From Hellea sp. (GTDB lineage: Bacteria > Pseudomonadota > Alphaproteobacteria > Caulobacterales > Maricaulaceae): DNA of 40,783 nt. Position numbers and translations under genes: made by a program. A model generated the notes under the pieces. It was not told where the DNA came from. It saw only the letters and a program-made list of their open reading frames with translations, and did no database searches. Location: assembly GCA_020629195.1 (NCBI GenBank), contig JAHDDT010000004.1:1-40783 (forward strand), given 5' to 3'. Shown piece by piece: positions 17,422 through 25,785 of the stretch (its first letter is position 1; each line of letters begins with the position of its first letter).

Positions 17422-18732
17422 ATGAAAAAAATTGTTTTTATCTCTGCGCTTTTCCTTGTAGCAGCTTGTAGTCCAACTGAAGTGAAGGCGCCCGCTGAAA
17501 CTGTAGAGACTGAAGCGTATCAATATTCATTAAATCAAGCTGGGGAAGATTTTGTAAAATTGGCTTTGCGTATGGGCGAAGTCGATAGTGATTATGTGGA
17601 CGCTTATAGCGGACCTAAAGAATGGCGAGAGGCTATTAAGGGAACACAAGTCGACACGGATAATCTTGCCAAAGATATTGAGGGGCTTCGCAAAAAAATC
17701 GGGATGTTAGATGTTTCTTCGTCTGAAAATGTGCGCCGTAAAAATCTAATGAAGCTGCTCCGTGCCATGGCGGTGCGTTTGGATGTGGTAACAGGTAAGC
17801 CTGTCTCTTTTGATAAAGAAGTTTCAGATATTTATGACGTGAAGCCGCCGCGTTATAATTTGTCTGAATATGATGCTGTACTGGCCGAACTGGACGCTCT
17901 CGTGCCTGGTGAGGGAAGCGTCGCTGAGCAGGTGAATAATTTTCGTAATAAATTTGCAATTCCCAAAGATAAATTAAAGCCCGTATTTGACCGGGCTATT
18001 GCTGAATGTCGCGCTAGAACATCTGTTTATTTTGATCTTCCCGATCGCGAAAAATTTACTATGGAATTCGTGACGGATAAAAGCTGGTCAGGGTATAATT
18101 ATTACCAAGGTAATTATGAAAGCCTTATACAAATCAATACTGACTTTCCTATCACCATTGATCGTGCAGTTGATTTAGGGTGTCATGAGGGATATCCAGG
18201 TCATCATGTTTGGAACCTGTTTATTGAACGTGAACTTGTCGGGAAACGGGGGTGGATTGAGTATAGCGTGAATCCACTTTTTGGCCCCTTTGGTCCTCTT
18301 GCAGAAGGCTCTGGTAATTTTGGGATAGAACTTGCTTTTCCAGGGGACGAAAAAATGGCTTTTGAGAAACAGGTTTTATTCCCTATGGCAGGTCTTGATA
18401 CATCAGAAGCAGAGCTGTTTGAACGTGTTTTGGCTTTGGAAAGCAAGTTATCACATGCCACAAATGATATCGCGCGCCGCTACTTGGACGGAGAACTCAC
18501 CAAAGATGAGGCCGTGCCTCTTATCCAAAAATATTATCTGCAAAGCCGTGAAAAGTCTGAACAACGCTTGCGTTTTATTGAAAAGTATCGCGGCTATGTG
18601 ATCAATTATAATATCGGGCAAGATATCGTGCGCAGCTACGTGCAAGACATTGGTGATACGCCTGAGGCGCAATGGACAGCTTTTCGCGACATGCTTACAA
18701 TCCCACTTACTCCGGGCGATATGCAGGAGTAA
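17422..18732 (+). CDS. DUF885 lipoprotein, putative zinc metallopeptidase
   Basis: A 436-residue protein with a lipoprotein signal (FLVAAC, Cys16). DUF885 proteins carry an HExxxxHH-like motif, here CHEGYPGHHVWN near residue 255, and a downstream glutamate region (LAEGSGNFGIELAF) typical of gluzincin-like active sites. They are considered probable zinc peptidases, but substrates are mostly unknown. It is somewhat shorter than the usual 550-600 residues of the family. It starts 25 bases after mgtE and is probably co-transcribed. It is likely to act in the periplasm or at the outer membrane. Confidence 0.85.
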   Translation: MKKIVFISALFLVAACSPTEVKAPAETVETEAYQYSLNQAGEDFVKLALRMGEVDSDYVDAYSGPKEWREAIKGTQVDTDNLAKDIEGLRKKIGMLDVSSSENVRRKNLMKLLRAMAVRLDVVTGKPVSFDKEVSDIYDVKPPRYNLSEYDAVLAELDALVPGEGSVAEQVNNFRNKFAIPKDKLKPVFDRAIAECRARTSVYFDLPDREKFTMEFVTDKSWSGYNYYQGNYESLIQINTDFPITIDRAVDLGCHEGYPGHHVWNLFIERELVGKRGWIEYSVNPLFGPFGPLAEGSGNFGIELAFPGDEKMAFEKQVLFPMAGLDTSEAELFERVLALESKLSHATNDIARRYLDGELTKDEAVPLIQKYYLQSREKSEQRLRFIEKYRGYVINYNIGQDIVRSYVQDIGDTPEAQWTAFRDMLTIPLTPGDMQE

Positions 18733-18751
18733 TAGTCCAAAATTAAGACCC

Positions 18752-18775
18752 TACTAACCCTGCAATTGGTTAGTA
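18752..18775. promoter_or_regulatory. Inverted repeat upstream of the sigma-54 promoter; candidate activator site
   Basis: TACTAACC, 8 bases (CTGCAATT), then GGTTAGTA form a perfect 8-bp inverted repeat. It lies about 68-91 bases upstream of the predicted sigma-54 start, a normal place for an enhancer-binding protein such as TacA. There is no T-run after it, so a terminator for the DUF885 gene is less likely. The binding protein is inference. Confidence 0.4.
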
Positions 18776-18816
18776 AGGCTTATCCCCATCCGTAAAGATA
18801 TCGCGCTATTCCCTTC

Positions 18817-18832
18817 TGGCGCGAGTTTTGCA
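18817..18832 (+). promoter_or_regulatory. Sigma-54 (-24/-12) promoter for spmX
   Basis: TGGCGCGAGTTTTGCA matches the sigma-54 consensus TGGCACG-R-N3-TTGCW at all fixed positions but one (G for A), with exact GG-to-GC spacing. The predicted start is near 18843, 34 bases before the spmX ATG. In Caulobacter spmX is transcribed by sigma-54 with the activator TacA, so position and identity agree. Confidence 0.75.
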
Positions 18833-18876
18833 CAAATCCATTCCGAAGAACTAACTTTGTAATGGATTGGGACAAA

Positions 18877-20196
18877 ATGGGTCGTCAATTTAATATTTCT
18901 GACATGGGGCTTAAGCTTATCAAGGCTTATGAAGGCTTTCGCCCTGTAGATCGCACACTTGTCTCAGGGCAGCGTGTGGTCGGTTATGGTCACCGCTTGA
19001 TGGATGATAAAGCCGTGATGCTTTCTAAGCCAGAAGCTGAAAAGATTTTAAAAGACGATCTTGCGCCTTTTATTGATATGATTAATGAAAATGTGCATGC
19101 GCCATTGTCTCAGAGTCAGTTTGATGCTTTGGTTTCATTTGCTTATAATATAGGGCCAAAAGCCTTTTTAGAATCCGATACATTAAGAGCTTTAAATAAT
19201 GGCCGTCCTCTAGATGCCGCCAACGGTTTCGATATCTGGCGAAAGTCTGAAATTGAGGGAAAAACTTATGTCGTCGATGCGCTTATGCGCCGCCGTACAG
19301 CTGAGAAAGCGTTGTTCTTGCGGCCTGAAGGCCGCGCATTAAGTGCTCCAACTGTGGATTTGCCTCCCGTAGAAGATGAGACCATTGCGCTTCTCACAAC
19401 AGAAGATGCATTGCCCGTCTTCACAGCCGATGATGCCGCAGGGGTAGTGATAAATGCTCCATACTCAGCAACATCCGCACAAAACCGTCGCCGTGAAGAC
19501 GGCCTGTCGGGGACTATGAGCCTAAGCGAAATTACGGGTGATGCCGAAGTGATAGAAAATGGCCTTTATGAAGAGGATTCACCGTTCATTCCTGACACCT
19601 ATAAAGTTATGGATGATGACAATGAGCCTGAGCAGACTCGCCCATCTCTAATTGCGGCAGAAGATGAAAAACTGAAAGACAGATTAGACGCTTTGATTGA
19701 GGACGTAAAATCTGATCAAAAAGCAGCTGACACAGCAGATTGGCCAGAAAGCTTTATTGATATAGATACCCAAAGCGCGAATAAAGGCGCAAATATCATC
19801 CCGTTTTCAATCGAAAAACAAGATGATATTGTCATTACGCCTGATTTGTTGGTTGACGCCGAGGTGGAGCAGGGGGCTAATGATAGGATCATTATTGAAG
19901 ATCACGCAGCGGATGATGCAATCTTGCAGTCTCGTACAGAAGACAGTGCAAGCCGCTATATTGATTTAAATGCACGTCCCGAAGACAACGTGCCCGTTTC
20001 GACCATACCTTATATGATTATGATGTTTTTGGGTTCAGTTCTTTTTGGGGGCGGCATTGCTTCATGGCTTAAAAACAAAGGTTTGATGTTCGGAGAGTTT
20101 GGCCCGATGCTGATTATGTGCAGTATTTTTATCGGTGCGATGATGTTGGCAGGCGCCTTGTATTATGCTGCGCGTCAAAGCTTTAAGCGTTCATAA
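18877..20196 (+). CDS. spmX: SpmX-like polarity protein: degenerate muramidase domain plus two C-terminal TM helices
   Basis: A 439-residue protein in three parts: a GH24 phage-lysozyme-type domain (about 1-155), a long acidic, low-complexity middle region (about 160-370), and two TM helices at about 376-397 and 407-430. This is the architecture of Caulobacter SpmX, which localises and activates the kinase DivJ at the stalked pole. Of the lysozyme Glu-Asp-Thr triad, Glu19 (AYEGFR) remains. The aligned Asp and Thr positions are Leu28 and Val34 (RTLVSGQRVVGYGH), in line with the reported detoxification of this domain in SpmX. The ATG at 18877 (GGGA 4 bases upstream) is preferred over 18862 and fits SpmX length. 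A sigma-54 promoter precedes it. Confidence 0.87.
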   Translation: MGRQFNISDMGLKLIKAYEGFRPVDRTLVSGQRVVGYGHRLMDDKAVMLSKPEAEKILKDDLAPFIDMINENVHAPLSQSQFDALVSFAYNIGPKAFLESDTLRALNNGRPLDAANGFDIWRKSEIEGKTYVVDALMRRRTAEKALFLRPEGRALSAPTVDLPPVEDETIALLTTEDALPVFTADDAAGVVINAPYSATSAQNRRREDGLSGTMSLSEITGDAEVIENGLYEEDSPFIPDTYKVMDDDNEPEQTRPSLIAAEDEKLKDRLDALIEDVKSDQKAADTADWPESFIDIDTQSANKGANIIPFSIEKQDDIVITPDLLVDAEVEQGANDRIIIEDHAADDAILQSRTEDSASRYIDLNARPEDNVPVSTIPYMIMMFLGSVLFGGGIASWLKNKGLMFGEFGPMLIMCSIFIGAMMLAGALYYAARQSFKRS

Positions 20197-20282
20197 ACCT
20201 TATGTTTCAAGAAAATATTCAACCTATTATTCTAACAGTATTAAGAAAATTTCTGTGCGGCGTCACAATATAAGGTAATAAA

Positions 20283-21221
20283 ATGACATCTATGCTTAAA
20301 GATTGGACTGAGAGCCACTCTGCTCGTTTTCAAAAAGAAATCATGCCTTTCGAACATGGTTTACAGGATACGGGTTTGTTTTCAGATGAGGCTTTGATTG
20401 ATCTTTTGAATAAGCATCCCAAGAGCTTACTTGATGTTTGTACGATGGGTAACTCTGAATGCGGACTTTTTCCTAACAGAATGAAAACGGGCGATTTTCG
20501 TGGTGTTGATGGAAAGGTTCTACTCGAAGCCGCGAAAGCTGGTAAAATCTGGATTAATGTTCGTCGTGGTATGAATGTTCATCCTGAGTATAAAGCTGTA
20601 CTCGACCAGATGTATGGGGGTATTGCAGAGGAAACAGGTAATAAGGCTTATAATGCGAATGGCGGCATCTTAATTTCCTCACCGATCGCAAAAGTGCCAT
20701 ACCATTTTGACAAGACAGAAACCATTCTTTGGCATGTGCGCGGAAAAAAACGCATGTATCTGTACCCGCTGACGGAAAAGTTTATTCCAGATCGGGCTTA
20801 TGAAGCTACGATGCTGAGCGACCTTGAAGATGACCTCCCATATATATCTGATTTTGATAAAGAGGCGACAATTATTGATTTAACTGAAGGGCAAGCTTTG
20901 TCGTGGCCGCTAAATATGCCACATCGCGTAGATAACCAAACATTTTGCGTGTCTGTTACAACAGAGTACTCGACCAAAAAATCGGGTATGAAAAACGCAG
21001 CTATGATTGCCAATGCAACTTTGCGTCATCGATTTGGGATTGAGTCTAGTTATTCCAAGGCTGGCCCTGTTAATCGTCAGCTTAAGTCAGTATTTGGACG
21101 TGTGATCCGCAAAGCTGGCTTGGCGGTAACAAATGATAAAATTGATATGGTGACCTTCAAGGTTGACCCAGATGCGCCGGGATACGTCGTTAACGTCGAT
21201 CCCTATCAAAGAGATTTTTGA
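20283..21221 (+). CDS. Cupin/JmjC-like putative Fe(II)/2-oxoglutarate oxygenase, paralogue 1
   Basis: A 312-residue soluble protein with no signal peptide. The core holds an HxD pair (His141, Asp143 in VPYHFDKTETILWHVRGKKR) and a distal histidine (His214 in WPLNMPHRVDN), the geometry of the cupin_8/JmjC oxygenase facial triad. The basic GKKR after the HxD strand might take part in cosubstrate binding. Substrate and activity are unknown. A second gene 110 bases downstream encodes an equal-length paralogue, roughly 60-65% identical by eye. AAGG lies 7 bases before the ATG. It follows spmX by 86 bases. Confidence 0.75.
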   Translation: MTSMLKDWTESHSARFQKEIMPFEHGLQDTGLFSDEALIDLLNKHPKSLLDVCTMGNSECGLFPNRMKTGDFRGVDGKVLLEAAKAGKIWINVRRGMNVHPEYKAVLDQMYGGIAEETGNKAYNANGGILISSPIAKVPYHFDKTETILWHVRGKKRMYLYPLTEKFIPDRAYEATMLSDLEDDLPYISDFDKEATIIDLTEGQALSWPLNMPHRVDNQTFCVSVTTEYSTKKSGMKNAAMIANATLRHRFGIESSYSKAGPVNRQLKSVFGRVIRKAGLAVTNDKIDMVTFKVDPDAPGYVVNVDPYQRDF

Positions 21222-21331
21222 GCCTAAGTTTGATTTAAATGGAATTTCTGTTTTAAAAACTATATATCAATATTTTTGAATTATTCTTCATACCAGACAA
21301 GCGCTTTTAATACGCAGATATGGTGGTAGAA

Positions 21332-22270
21332 ATGGATAATTTAGTCCGAGATTGGTCTCAAAAGCACACAGAACGTTTTGAGAAGGAGATCGTCACATTC
21401 AAGCATGGTTTAAATGAGACGGGCCTTTTCACGGATGAAGCCTTAATCGAACTATTGGAAAAACACCCTCATGAAATGATAGATGTGTGTACGATGGGAG
21501 ATCCTGAACATCCAATTTATCCAAACCGGTTCAGAACTGGAGATTTTCGTAATGTTCCAGGTGAAGTCATTCTTGAAGCTGCCAAAGCTGGGAAAGTATG
21601 GATTAATCTTAGGAAGGGTATGAATTTACATTCGGAGTATAAAGAGGTTCTTGACCAAATGTATGGTGACCTTGGCTCACAAATTTCCAGAAAACCTTAT
21701 AATGCAAATGGTGGCATTTTGATCTCGTCCCCAATTGCCCAGGTGCCTTATCACTTTGATAAAACTCATATCATACTTTGGCACGTTAGAGGTAAAAAAC
21801 GAATTTATATTTACCCAGAAAATGAAACATTTATTCCTGATAGAGCTTATGAAGCCAAGATGTTGAAATATTTGGATGATGATTTGCCTTATAAGGCGGA
21901 ATTTGAACGCGAGGCGCAGTGTTTCGACCTCGAAGACGGGCAGGCGATTACTTGGCCGCTAAACTCCCCGCACCGTGTTGATAATAGAGAATTTTGTGTC
22001 TCCGTGACGACAGAGTATTCAACGCATCAAAGTAAAGTTAAAAATGCTTGTATGGTCGCCAATGCAACATTGAGGCATAATTTTGGAATTGAGTCGAGCT
22101 ATAGGCAATCAGGCCCTGTGCAACGACAGCTTAAATCTATTTTCGGATATGGGCTCAAAAAAGCAGGGCTGGTTCCCACTGATGATACTCAAGATCTAGT
22201 AACATTCAAAATTGACGCCAATGTTCAAAATTACATCCTCGATACAGAACCTTATCAACGTAATTTTTAG
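21332..22270 (+). CDS. Cupin/JmjC-like putative Fe(II)/2-oxoglutarate oxygenase, paralogue 2
   Basis: A 312-residue paralogue of the preceding gene. HxD (His141, Asp143) and the distal histidine (WPLNSPHRVDN) fall at the same residue numbers when translation begins at the ATG at 21332. That is why this start is preferred over the ATG at 21320, and GGTGGTAG precedes it. The most conserved blocks are YNANGGILISSPIA, the PYHFDK strand, the ILWHVRGKKR strand, IPDRAYEA and FCVSVTTEYST. The middle helix (residues 58-68 and 113-121) and the C-terminal tail differ most, which fits divergence of substrate or partner after duplication. Function unknown. Confidence 0.75.
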   Translation: MDNLVRDWSQKHTERFEKEIVTFKHGLNETGLFTDEALIELLEKHPHEMIDVCTMGDPEHPIYPNRFRTGDFRNVPGEVILEAAKAGKVWINLRKGMNLHSEYKEVLDQMYGDLGSQISRKPYNANGGILISSPIAQVPYHFDKTHIILWHVRGKKRIYIYPENETFIPDRAYEAKMLKYLDDDLPYKAEFEREAQCFDLEDGQAITWPLNSPHRVDNREFCVSVTTEYSTHQSKVKNACMVANATLRHNFGIESSYRQSGPVQRQLKSIFGYGLKKAGLVPTDDTQDLVTFKIDANVQNYILDTEPYQRNF

Positions 22271-22314
22271 GCTTAGACCTAGTCTAAACGGATTTCAAAC
22301 CCGTATGCAGGGTT

Positions 22315-22749
22315 ATGACCTTGCATCTGCAAAAGCTATCTGTTGGCTCTGAATCTATTGCCACACTTCATGACTGGCAAAAAATGGTCGTGCGCCGCCG
22401 TAAGAAACGGGGGCTGTCGCCTTACCACGAACATGTCACGCGGATGTTCCCCAAACAGGCTGAGGCCTTGCTAGAGGGTGGGTCTATTTATTGGGTGATT
22501 AAGGGCCTTATACAATGCCGCAATGAGATCGTCGCGCTTGACCAAGTCCAAACACAAGATGGTCGAAAAGCTTGCTCCATTCTCATGTTACCGCAACTTA
22601 TTCCGGTTGTGCCTACGCCTAAGCGTCCTTTCCAAGGATGGCGTTATTTAAAAGCCGAAGATGCGCCTGCGGATTTGGGGAAGGTCGGTGGAGCCAATGA
22701 TTTACCGCCAGAGCTTCGCGCGAAACTTGCTAATCTCGGCGCTTGGTAG
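22315..22749 (+). CDS. DUF1489 family protein
   Basis: A 144-residue cytoplasmic protein of the alphaproteobacterial DUF1489 family. Typical segments are LHLQKLSVGSESIATLHDW near the start, YWVIKGLIQCRNEIV in the middle and PFQGWRYL near the end. No function is known. It starts 45 bases after the second oxygenase-like gene, on the same strand. It is convergent with the TonB-dependent receptor gene, with a hairpin terminator between them. Confidence 0.85.
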   Translation: MTLHLQKLSVGSESIATLHDWQKMVVRRRKKRGLSPYHEHVTRMFPKQAEALLEGGSIYWVIKGLIQCRNEIVALDQVQTQDGRKACSILMLPQLIPVVPTPKRPFQGWRYLKAEDAPADLGKVGGANDLPPELRAKLANLGAW

Positions 22750-22758
22750 TCCACTCAT

Positions 22759-22784
22759 AAAAAAAACCTCGGTCGAAACCGAGG
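22759..22784 (-). terminator. Rho-independent terminator of the TonB-dependent receptor gene
   Basis: CCTCGGT, loop CGAA, ACCGAGG form a 7-bp stem (22767-22784). Read leftward it is followed by eight Ts. It serves the leftward receptor gene, and the hairpin may also act rightward for DUF1489, where only CTTTCT follows. Confidence 0.85.
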
Positions 22785-22810
22785 CTTTCTGATTTAATCT
22801 ATAAGATCGC

Positions 22811-25651
22811 TTAGAATGTATAGCGAGCTTTGACGTAATATTGGCCACCTGCGAAACCGATAGGTGAGGCTTCAGGATAAAGTTGGCCAGAGCCGCCTTG
22901 TCCTGGGTTCTCATCTGGATAGTTATCGAAGAGGTTGTTAGCGCCAATCATCAGTTCAACGCCTTCCATAACTTCAGCACCGATTTCAGCATCGATAAGG
23001 ATTTCAGAACCGACGTCAAAACCGTTACCGCTATCAAACCATGAACCATAGTAATTAGCGCGGACCATGCCGTTCCACATACCTTGTGAGTGTAGAAGCG
23101 TGGCAGAACCTTTGACATTTGGAAGAAGGTCCTCAAGAGCACGAACGCGTGTATCTGAAATTGGTCCCTGACGAGTAACTTCAGTATCTGTCCAGTTAGC
23201 CGCTACGATGAAGGTTGAGTCACCTCCTGCCATTTCGAACTTATAATCACCGCGAACATCGATACCTTGTGTTTTTGTATCAAAGCTGTTTGAGAAGAAA
23301 CGGAACTGAGCCAAATCGTCTAGACCTAAGAAGTCTTGGCGGTTGATTGTACCATTTGCATCAAGTTCTGCAATCGCTCCGCTGATTGAATTTGCTGTGG
23401 CACCAGCGAATTGTAGGGCGTCAAGGAAGTCAACGTTAGCACCAAGAGCCACGCGATCGTCAACTTTGATATTAAAGTAATCGACAGTCCAGTTAAAGCC
23501 GCCTGTATCAAAAGCTACGCCAAGTGAAATATTGCGTGCATCTTCGGCTTGAAGAGTTGGACGCTCACCTGTTGAAGCAATGAAGTCTGCAGCTAATTGA
23601 CCCGCCGCAGTGTTCAAAGGAAGTGTACCTTGGTCAACAAGGACACCATTGACGTTTTGCGTTGTCACATTTGTGATATTCGCTTGGCCACCTGTAGGAG
23701 CGTGGAAGCCTGTTGAATATGTGCCGCGAACACGAACATTGTCATTGATTTTATAGAGGGCTGCAAGCTTGTAGTTCAGAGTATCTCCAAAGCTGGAATA
23801 ATCTTCGTAACGTAGAGCCGCCTGTAATGTCAGGGCATCAGTTACATCGCCTTCAAGATCAATATATCCCGCATAAGAGTCTTGCGAGTTAGATGAACTG
23901 TTCGGGAAACCACCAAAACCATTTGAGCTTGATGAGAAGCCCTGTCCAATTGGGAAGGCAGGTGTCGAAATAGCCAGTGGTCCAAGTGCAAAGGAGTTGT
24001 TATCGCCAGCAAAGAGGTCAAATGTTTCTTTGCGATACTCAGCACCAAAACCGATATTCAGATCAGACGCCCAACCATCCATCGCTATTCCATAGCCAAA
24101 GTCAGCATTTACAATCGTTTCTTTTTGTTTTTGTCCGCCTGGGATGAAGTCACGAACGACTTCTCTGTTGCCGGAGCCCGCAATTGGTCCAAGAGATGCG
24201 TTTACAGTATTTGTGATAAAGAACTGAACTTCTGATGAGCCATGTGTCACAGAAAGGTCATATGAAAGACCATTTCCGAAATCGAGGTCCCCACGAATAC
24301 CAGCACTTAAGCCAATATCTTCAAGGTCACCACCAAAACGTGGCACAAATCCACCAGGAATGGCCTCAATAAATGAGAAGCAATTGTCATCTGCAGCAAC
24401 TGTTGCAAGCACTCCGGCATTTGGAATAAGTCCGTCAGTTCCTGTTAAAGGAATACCTTGAGGGCAAACATTCGGGTCGAGTCCTGCAACGTTACCAACG
24501 CGTACGGAAGCACCTGTTTCAGCATCTGTTAAATCTACGCCTGAAAGACCGCGGGTGAAGGCACCAGGGTTCATTGGATCAGGCGTGTAAGTGATTTGCT
24601 GATAGAGGTCATCCGAAGTGTCTTCAGTGCCCATATCGTCTGTCAATTCAACTTCGAAACCATTGAGGTTGTTAACACGTGGCCCGCGATATACACCGCC
24701 GCGATTTGTAGGGTTACGATAGAAGAACCCGCCTGTTGTGGTTCGCTCAGCATATGTACCGAAAGCGTAGAGCTCTGCACTTTCATTCAGCTCAATACCT
24801 GTATTGATGGCAAGTTTAAGATCATTCTCTACATCAGGCTGACCCCAATATTGAGCAAATTCATCTGTGTAAGAGTTGATCGTAAGGTTGTCAGCGGCCG
24901 CTGTGTTTCCGGCTGCGATTAGGGCAGCAACATCTGTACGCTGTGCGGCACGAACTGTTCCGTCTGTATCGCCATATTCACCTGAGATGTTTACAAAACC
25001 GGCATCGCCAAGCGGAAGGCCGACATTACCTGCGATAGAGTAGTTATCGCCGTCGCCATCATATGTAGAGCCATATTTAACTTCAAACGACCCGCCTTCT
25101 GAAGCGTCCTTTAGATCAAATCCGATAACACCAGCAATCGCGTCAGAACCGTATTGCGAAGAAGCGCCATCACGTAGGACTTGAACTTGCTTAAGTGCAA
25201 TGGAAGGTAGAGATGAAACATCCACGCCTTGCGCGCCATCAGCAATACCGCCGCCAAGGAATGAAATAACGGCGCCGCGATGACGACGCTTTCCGTTTAC
25301 AAGAACAAGTGTGTTGTCAGGTGACAGGCCACGTAGATTAGCCGGACGAACAATAGATGCCGCATCAGAGATAGGCTGTGTATTTACATTATATGACGGA
25401 AGCGCTGTGCGTAGCAGGTCTTGTACATCATTGGCAGCGTTTTGCGTAAACTCAACACCTGAAATAACGTCAACGGGTGCTGGCGTATCAGCAGCTGATC
25501 TAGCTTGGCGGCGCGTACCAATTGAAATGATTTCGTCTTCGGCATTGAAACCGTCAGATGTTTGGGCGTGGGCTGGAGCAGCCATTGCGCCAGCGAGTAT
25601 AGCGGCGGAAGCCGATACTGTGAGCGCGGATTTAAGTGAAAAACGTTGCAT
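22811..25651 (-). CDS. TonB-dependent outer-membrane receptor
   Basis: A 946-residue receptor for energised uptake across the outer membrane. The signal peptide ends at AHAQ (residue 30), a TonB-box-like segment follows (DEIISIGTRR), and the plug domain (about 55-175) includes LRGLSPDNTLVLVNGKRRH and VQVLRDGASSQYGSDAIAG. A 22-strand barrel ends in a terminal phenylalanine (YYVKARYTF). AGAGGA lies 7 bases before the ATG. The substrate cannot be read from sequence. The divergent intergenic region holds several inverted repeats that may control it. The long extracellular loops are Asn/Gly/Asp-rich, as in many marine alphaproteobacterial receptors. Confidence 0.95.
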   Translation of the reverse strand: MQRFSLKSALTVSASAAILAGAMAAPAHAQTSDGFNAEDEIISIGTRRQARSAADTPAPVDVISGVEFTQNAANDVQDLLRTALPSYNVNTQPISDAASIVRPANLRGLSPDNTLVLVNGKRRHRGAVISFLGGGIADGAQGVDVSSLPSIALKQVQVLRDGASSQYGSDAIAGVIGFDLKDASEGGSFEVKYGSTYDGDGDNYSIAGNVGLPLGDAGFVNISGEYGDTDGTVRAAQRTDVAALIAAGNTAAADNLTINSYTDEFAQYWGQPDVENDLKLAINTGIELNESAELYAFGTYAERTTTGGFFYRNPTNRGGVYRGPRVNNLNGFEVELTDDMGTEDTSDDLYQQITYTPDPMNPGAFTRGLSGVDLTDAETGASVRVGNVAGLDPNVCPQGIPLTGTDGLIPNAGVLATVAADDNCFSFIEAIPGGFVPRFGGDLEDIGLSAGIRGDLDFGNGLSYDLSVTHGSSEVQFFITNTVNASLGPIAGSGNREVVRDFIPGGQKQKETIVNADFGYGIAMDGWASDLNIGFGAEYRKETFDLFAGDNNSFALGPLAISTPAFPIGQGFSSSSNGFGGFPNSSSNSQDSYAGYIDLEGDVTDALTLQAALRYEDYSSFGDTLNYKLAALYKINDNVRVRGTYSTGFHAPTGGQANITNVTTQNVNGVLVDQGTLPLNTAAGQLAADFIASTGERPTLQAEDARNISLGVAFDTGGFNWTVDYFNIKVDDRVALGANVDFLDALQFAGATANSISGAIAELDANGTINRQDFLGLDDLAQFRFFSNSFDTKTQGIDVRGDYKFEMAGGDSTFIVAANWTDTEVTRQGPISDTRVRALEDLLPNVKGSATLLHSQGMWNGMVRANYYGSWFDSGNGFDVGSEILIDAEIGAEVMEGVELMIGANNLFDNYPDENPGQGGSGQLYPEASPIGFAGGQYYVKARYTF

Positions 25652-25681
25652 GAATTATCCTCTGAATGATTTGCAAACTGG

Positions 25682-25696
25682 AGATCGTATTGATCT
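25682..25696. promoter_or_regulatory. Inverted repeat AGATC-N5-GATCT upstream of the receptor gene
   Basis: A perfect 5-bp inverted repeat with a 5-base spacer, about 31-45 bases upstream of the receptor ATG. It could be chance or a regulator half-site pair. It is listed because two stronger palindromes lie in the same intergenic region. Confidence 0.25.
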
Positions 25697-25714
25697 ATTG
25701 CATTCCCTATTGTT

Positions 25715-25732
25715 TTGTTCGAAACCGAACAA
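25715..25732. promoter_or_regulatory. Inverted repeat TTGTTCG-N4-CGAACAA, candidate operator
   Basis: A perfect 7-bp inverted repeat with a 4-base spacer (AAAC), 64-81 bases upstream of the receptor start. Size and position suit a dimeric repressor or activator controlling the receptor gene. The regulator is unknown. Confidence 0.5.
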
Positions 25733-25769
25733 GTTATTTGAGATACAATTTATATTTTGTTTTTCCTGT

Positions 25770-25785
25770 GTGTCATATATGACAC
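25770..25785. promoter_or_regulatory. Perfect 16-bp palindrome GTGTCATATATGACAC, candidate operator
   Basis: A perfect 16-bp palindrome in the receptor/GNAT divergent region, 119 bases from the receptor ATG and 71 bases from the acetyltransferase start. The TGTCA-N4-TGACA core resembles sites of CRP/FNR-type or GntR-type dimers, but the regulator cannot be named from sequence alone. Confidence 0.55.

Noticed and set aside
18862-20196. Phage endolysin, sign of a prophage
   Set aside because: No other phage genes are near, two of three catalytic residues are replaced, and the acidic middle and C-terminal TM pair fit SpmX.
24596-24922. Antisense open frame inside the TonB receptor gene
   Set aside because: It is a shadow of the receptor frame: no ribosome site, cysteine-rich and without family resemblance.
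25661-25675. Fur-box-like sequence just before the TonB receptor ATG
   Set aside because: Only one half fits well and three positions of the 15 mismatch; it also lies very close to the start codon.
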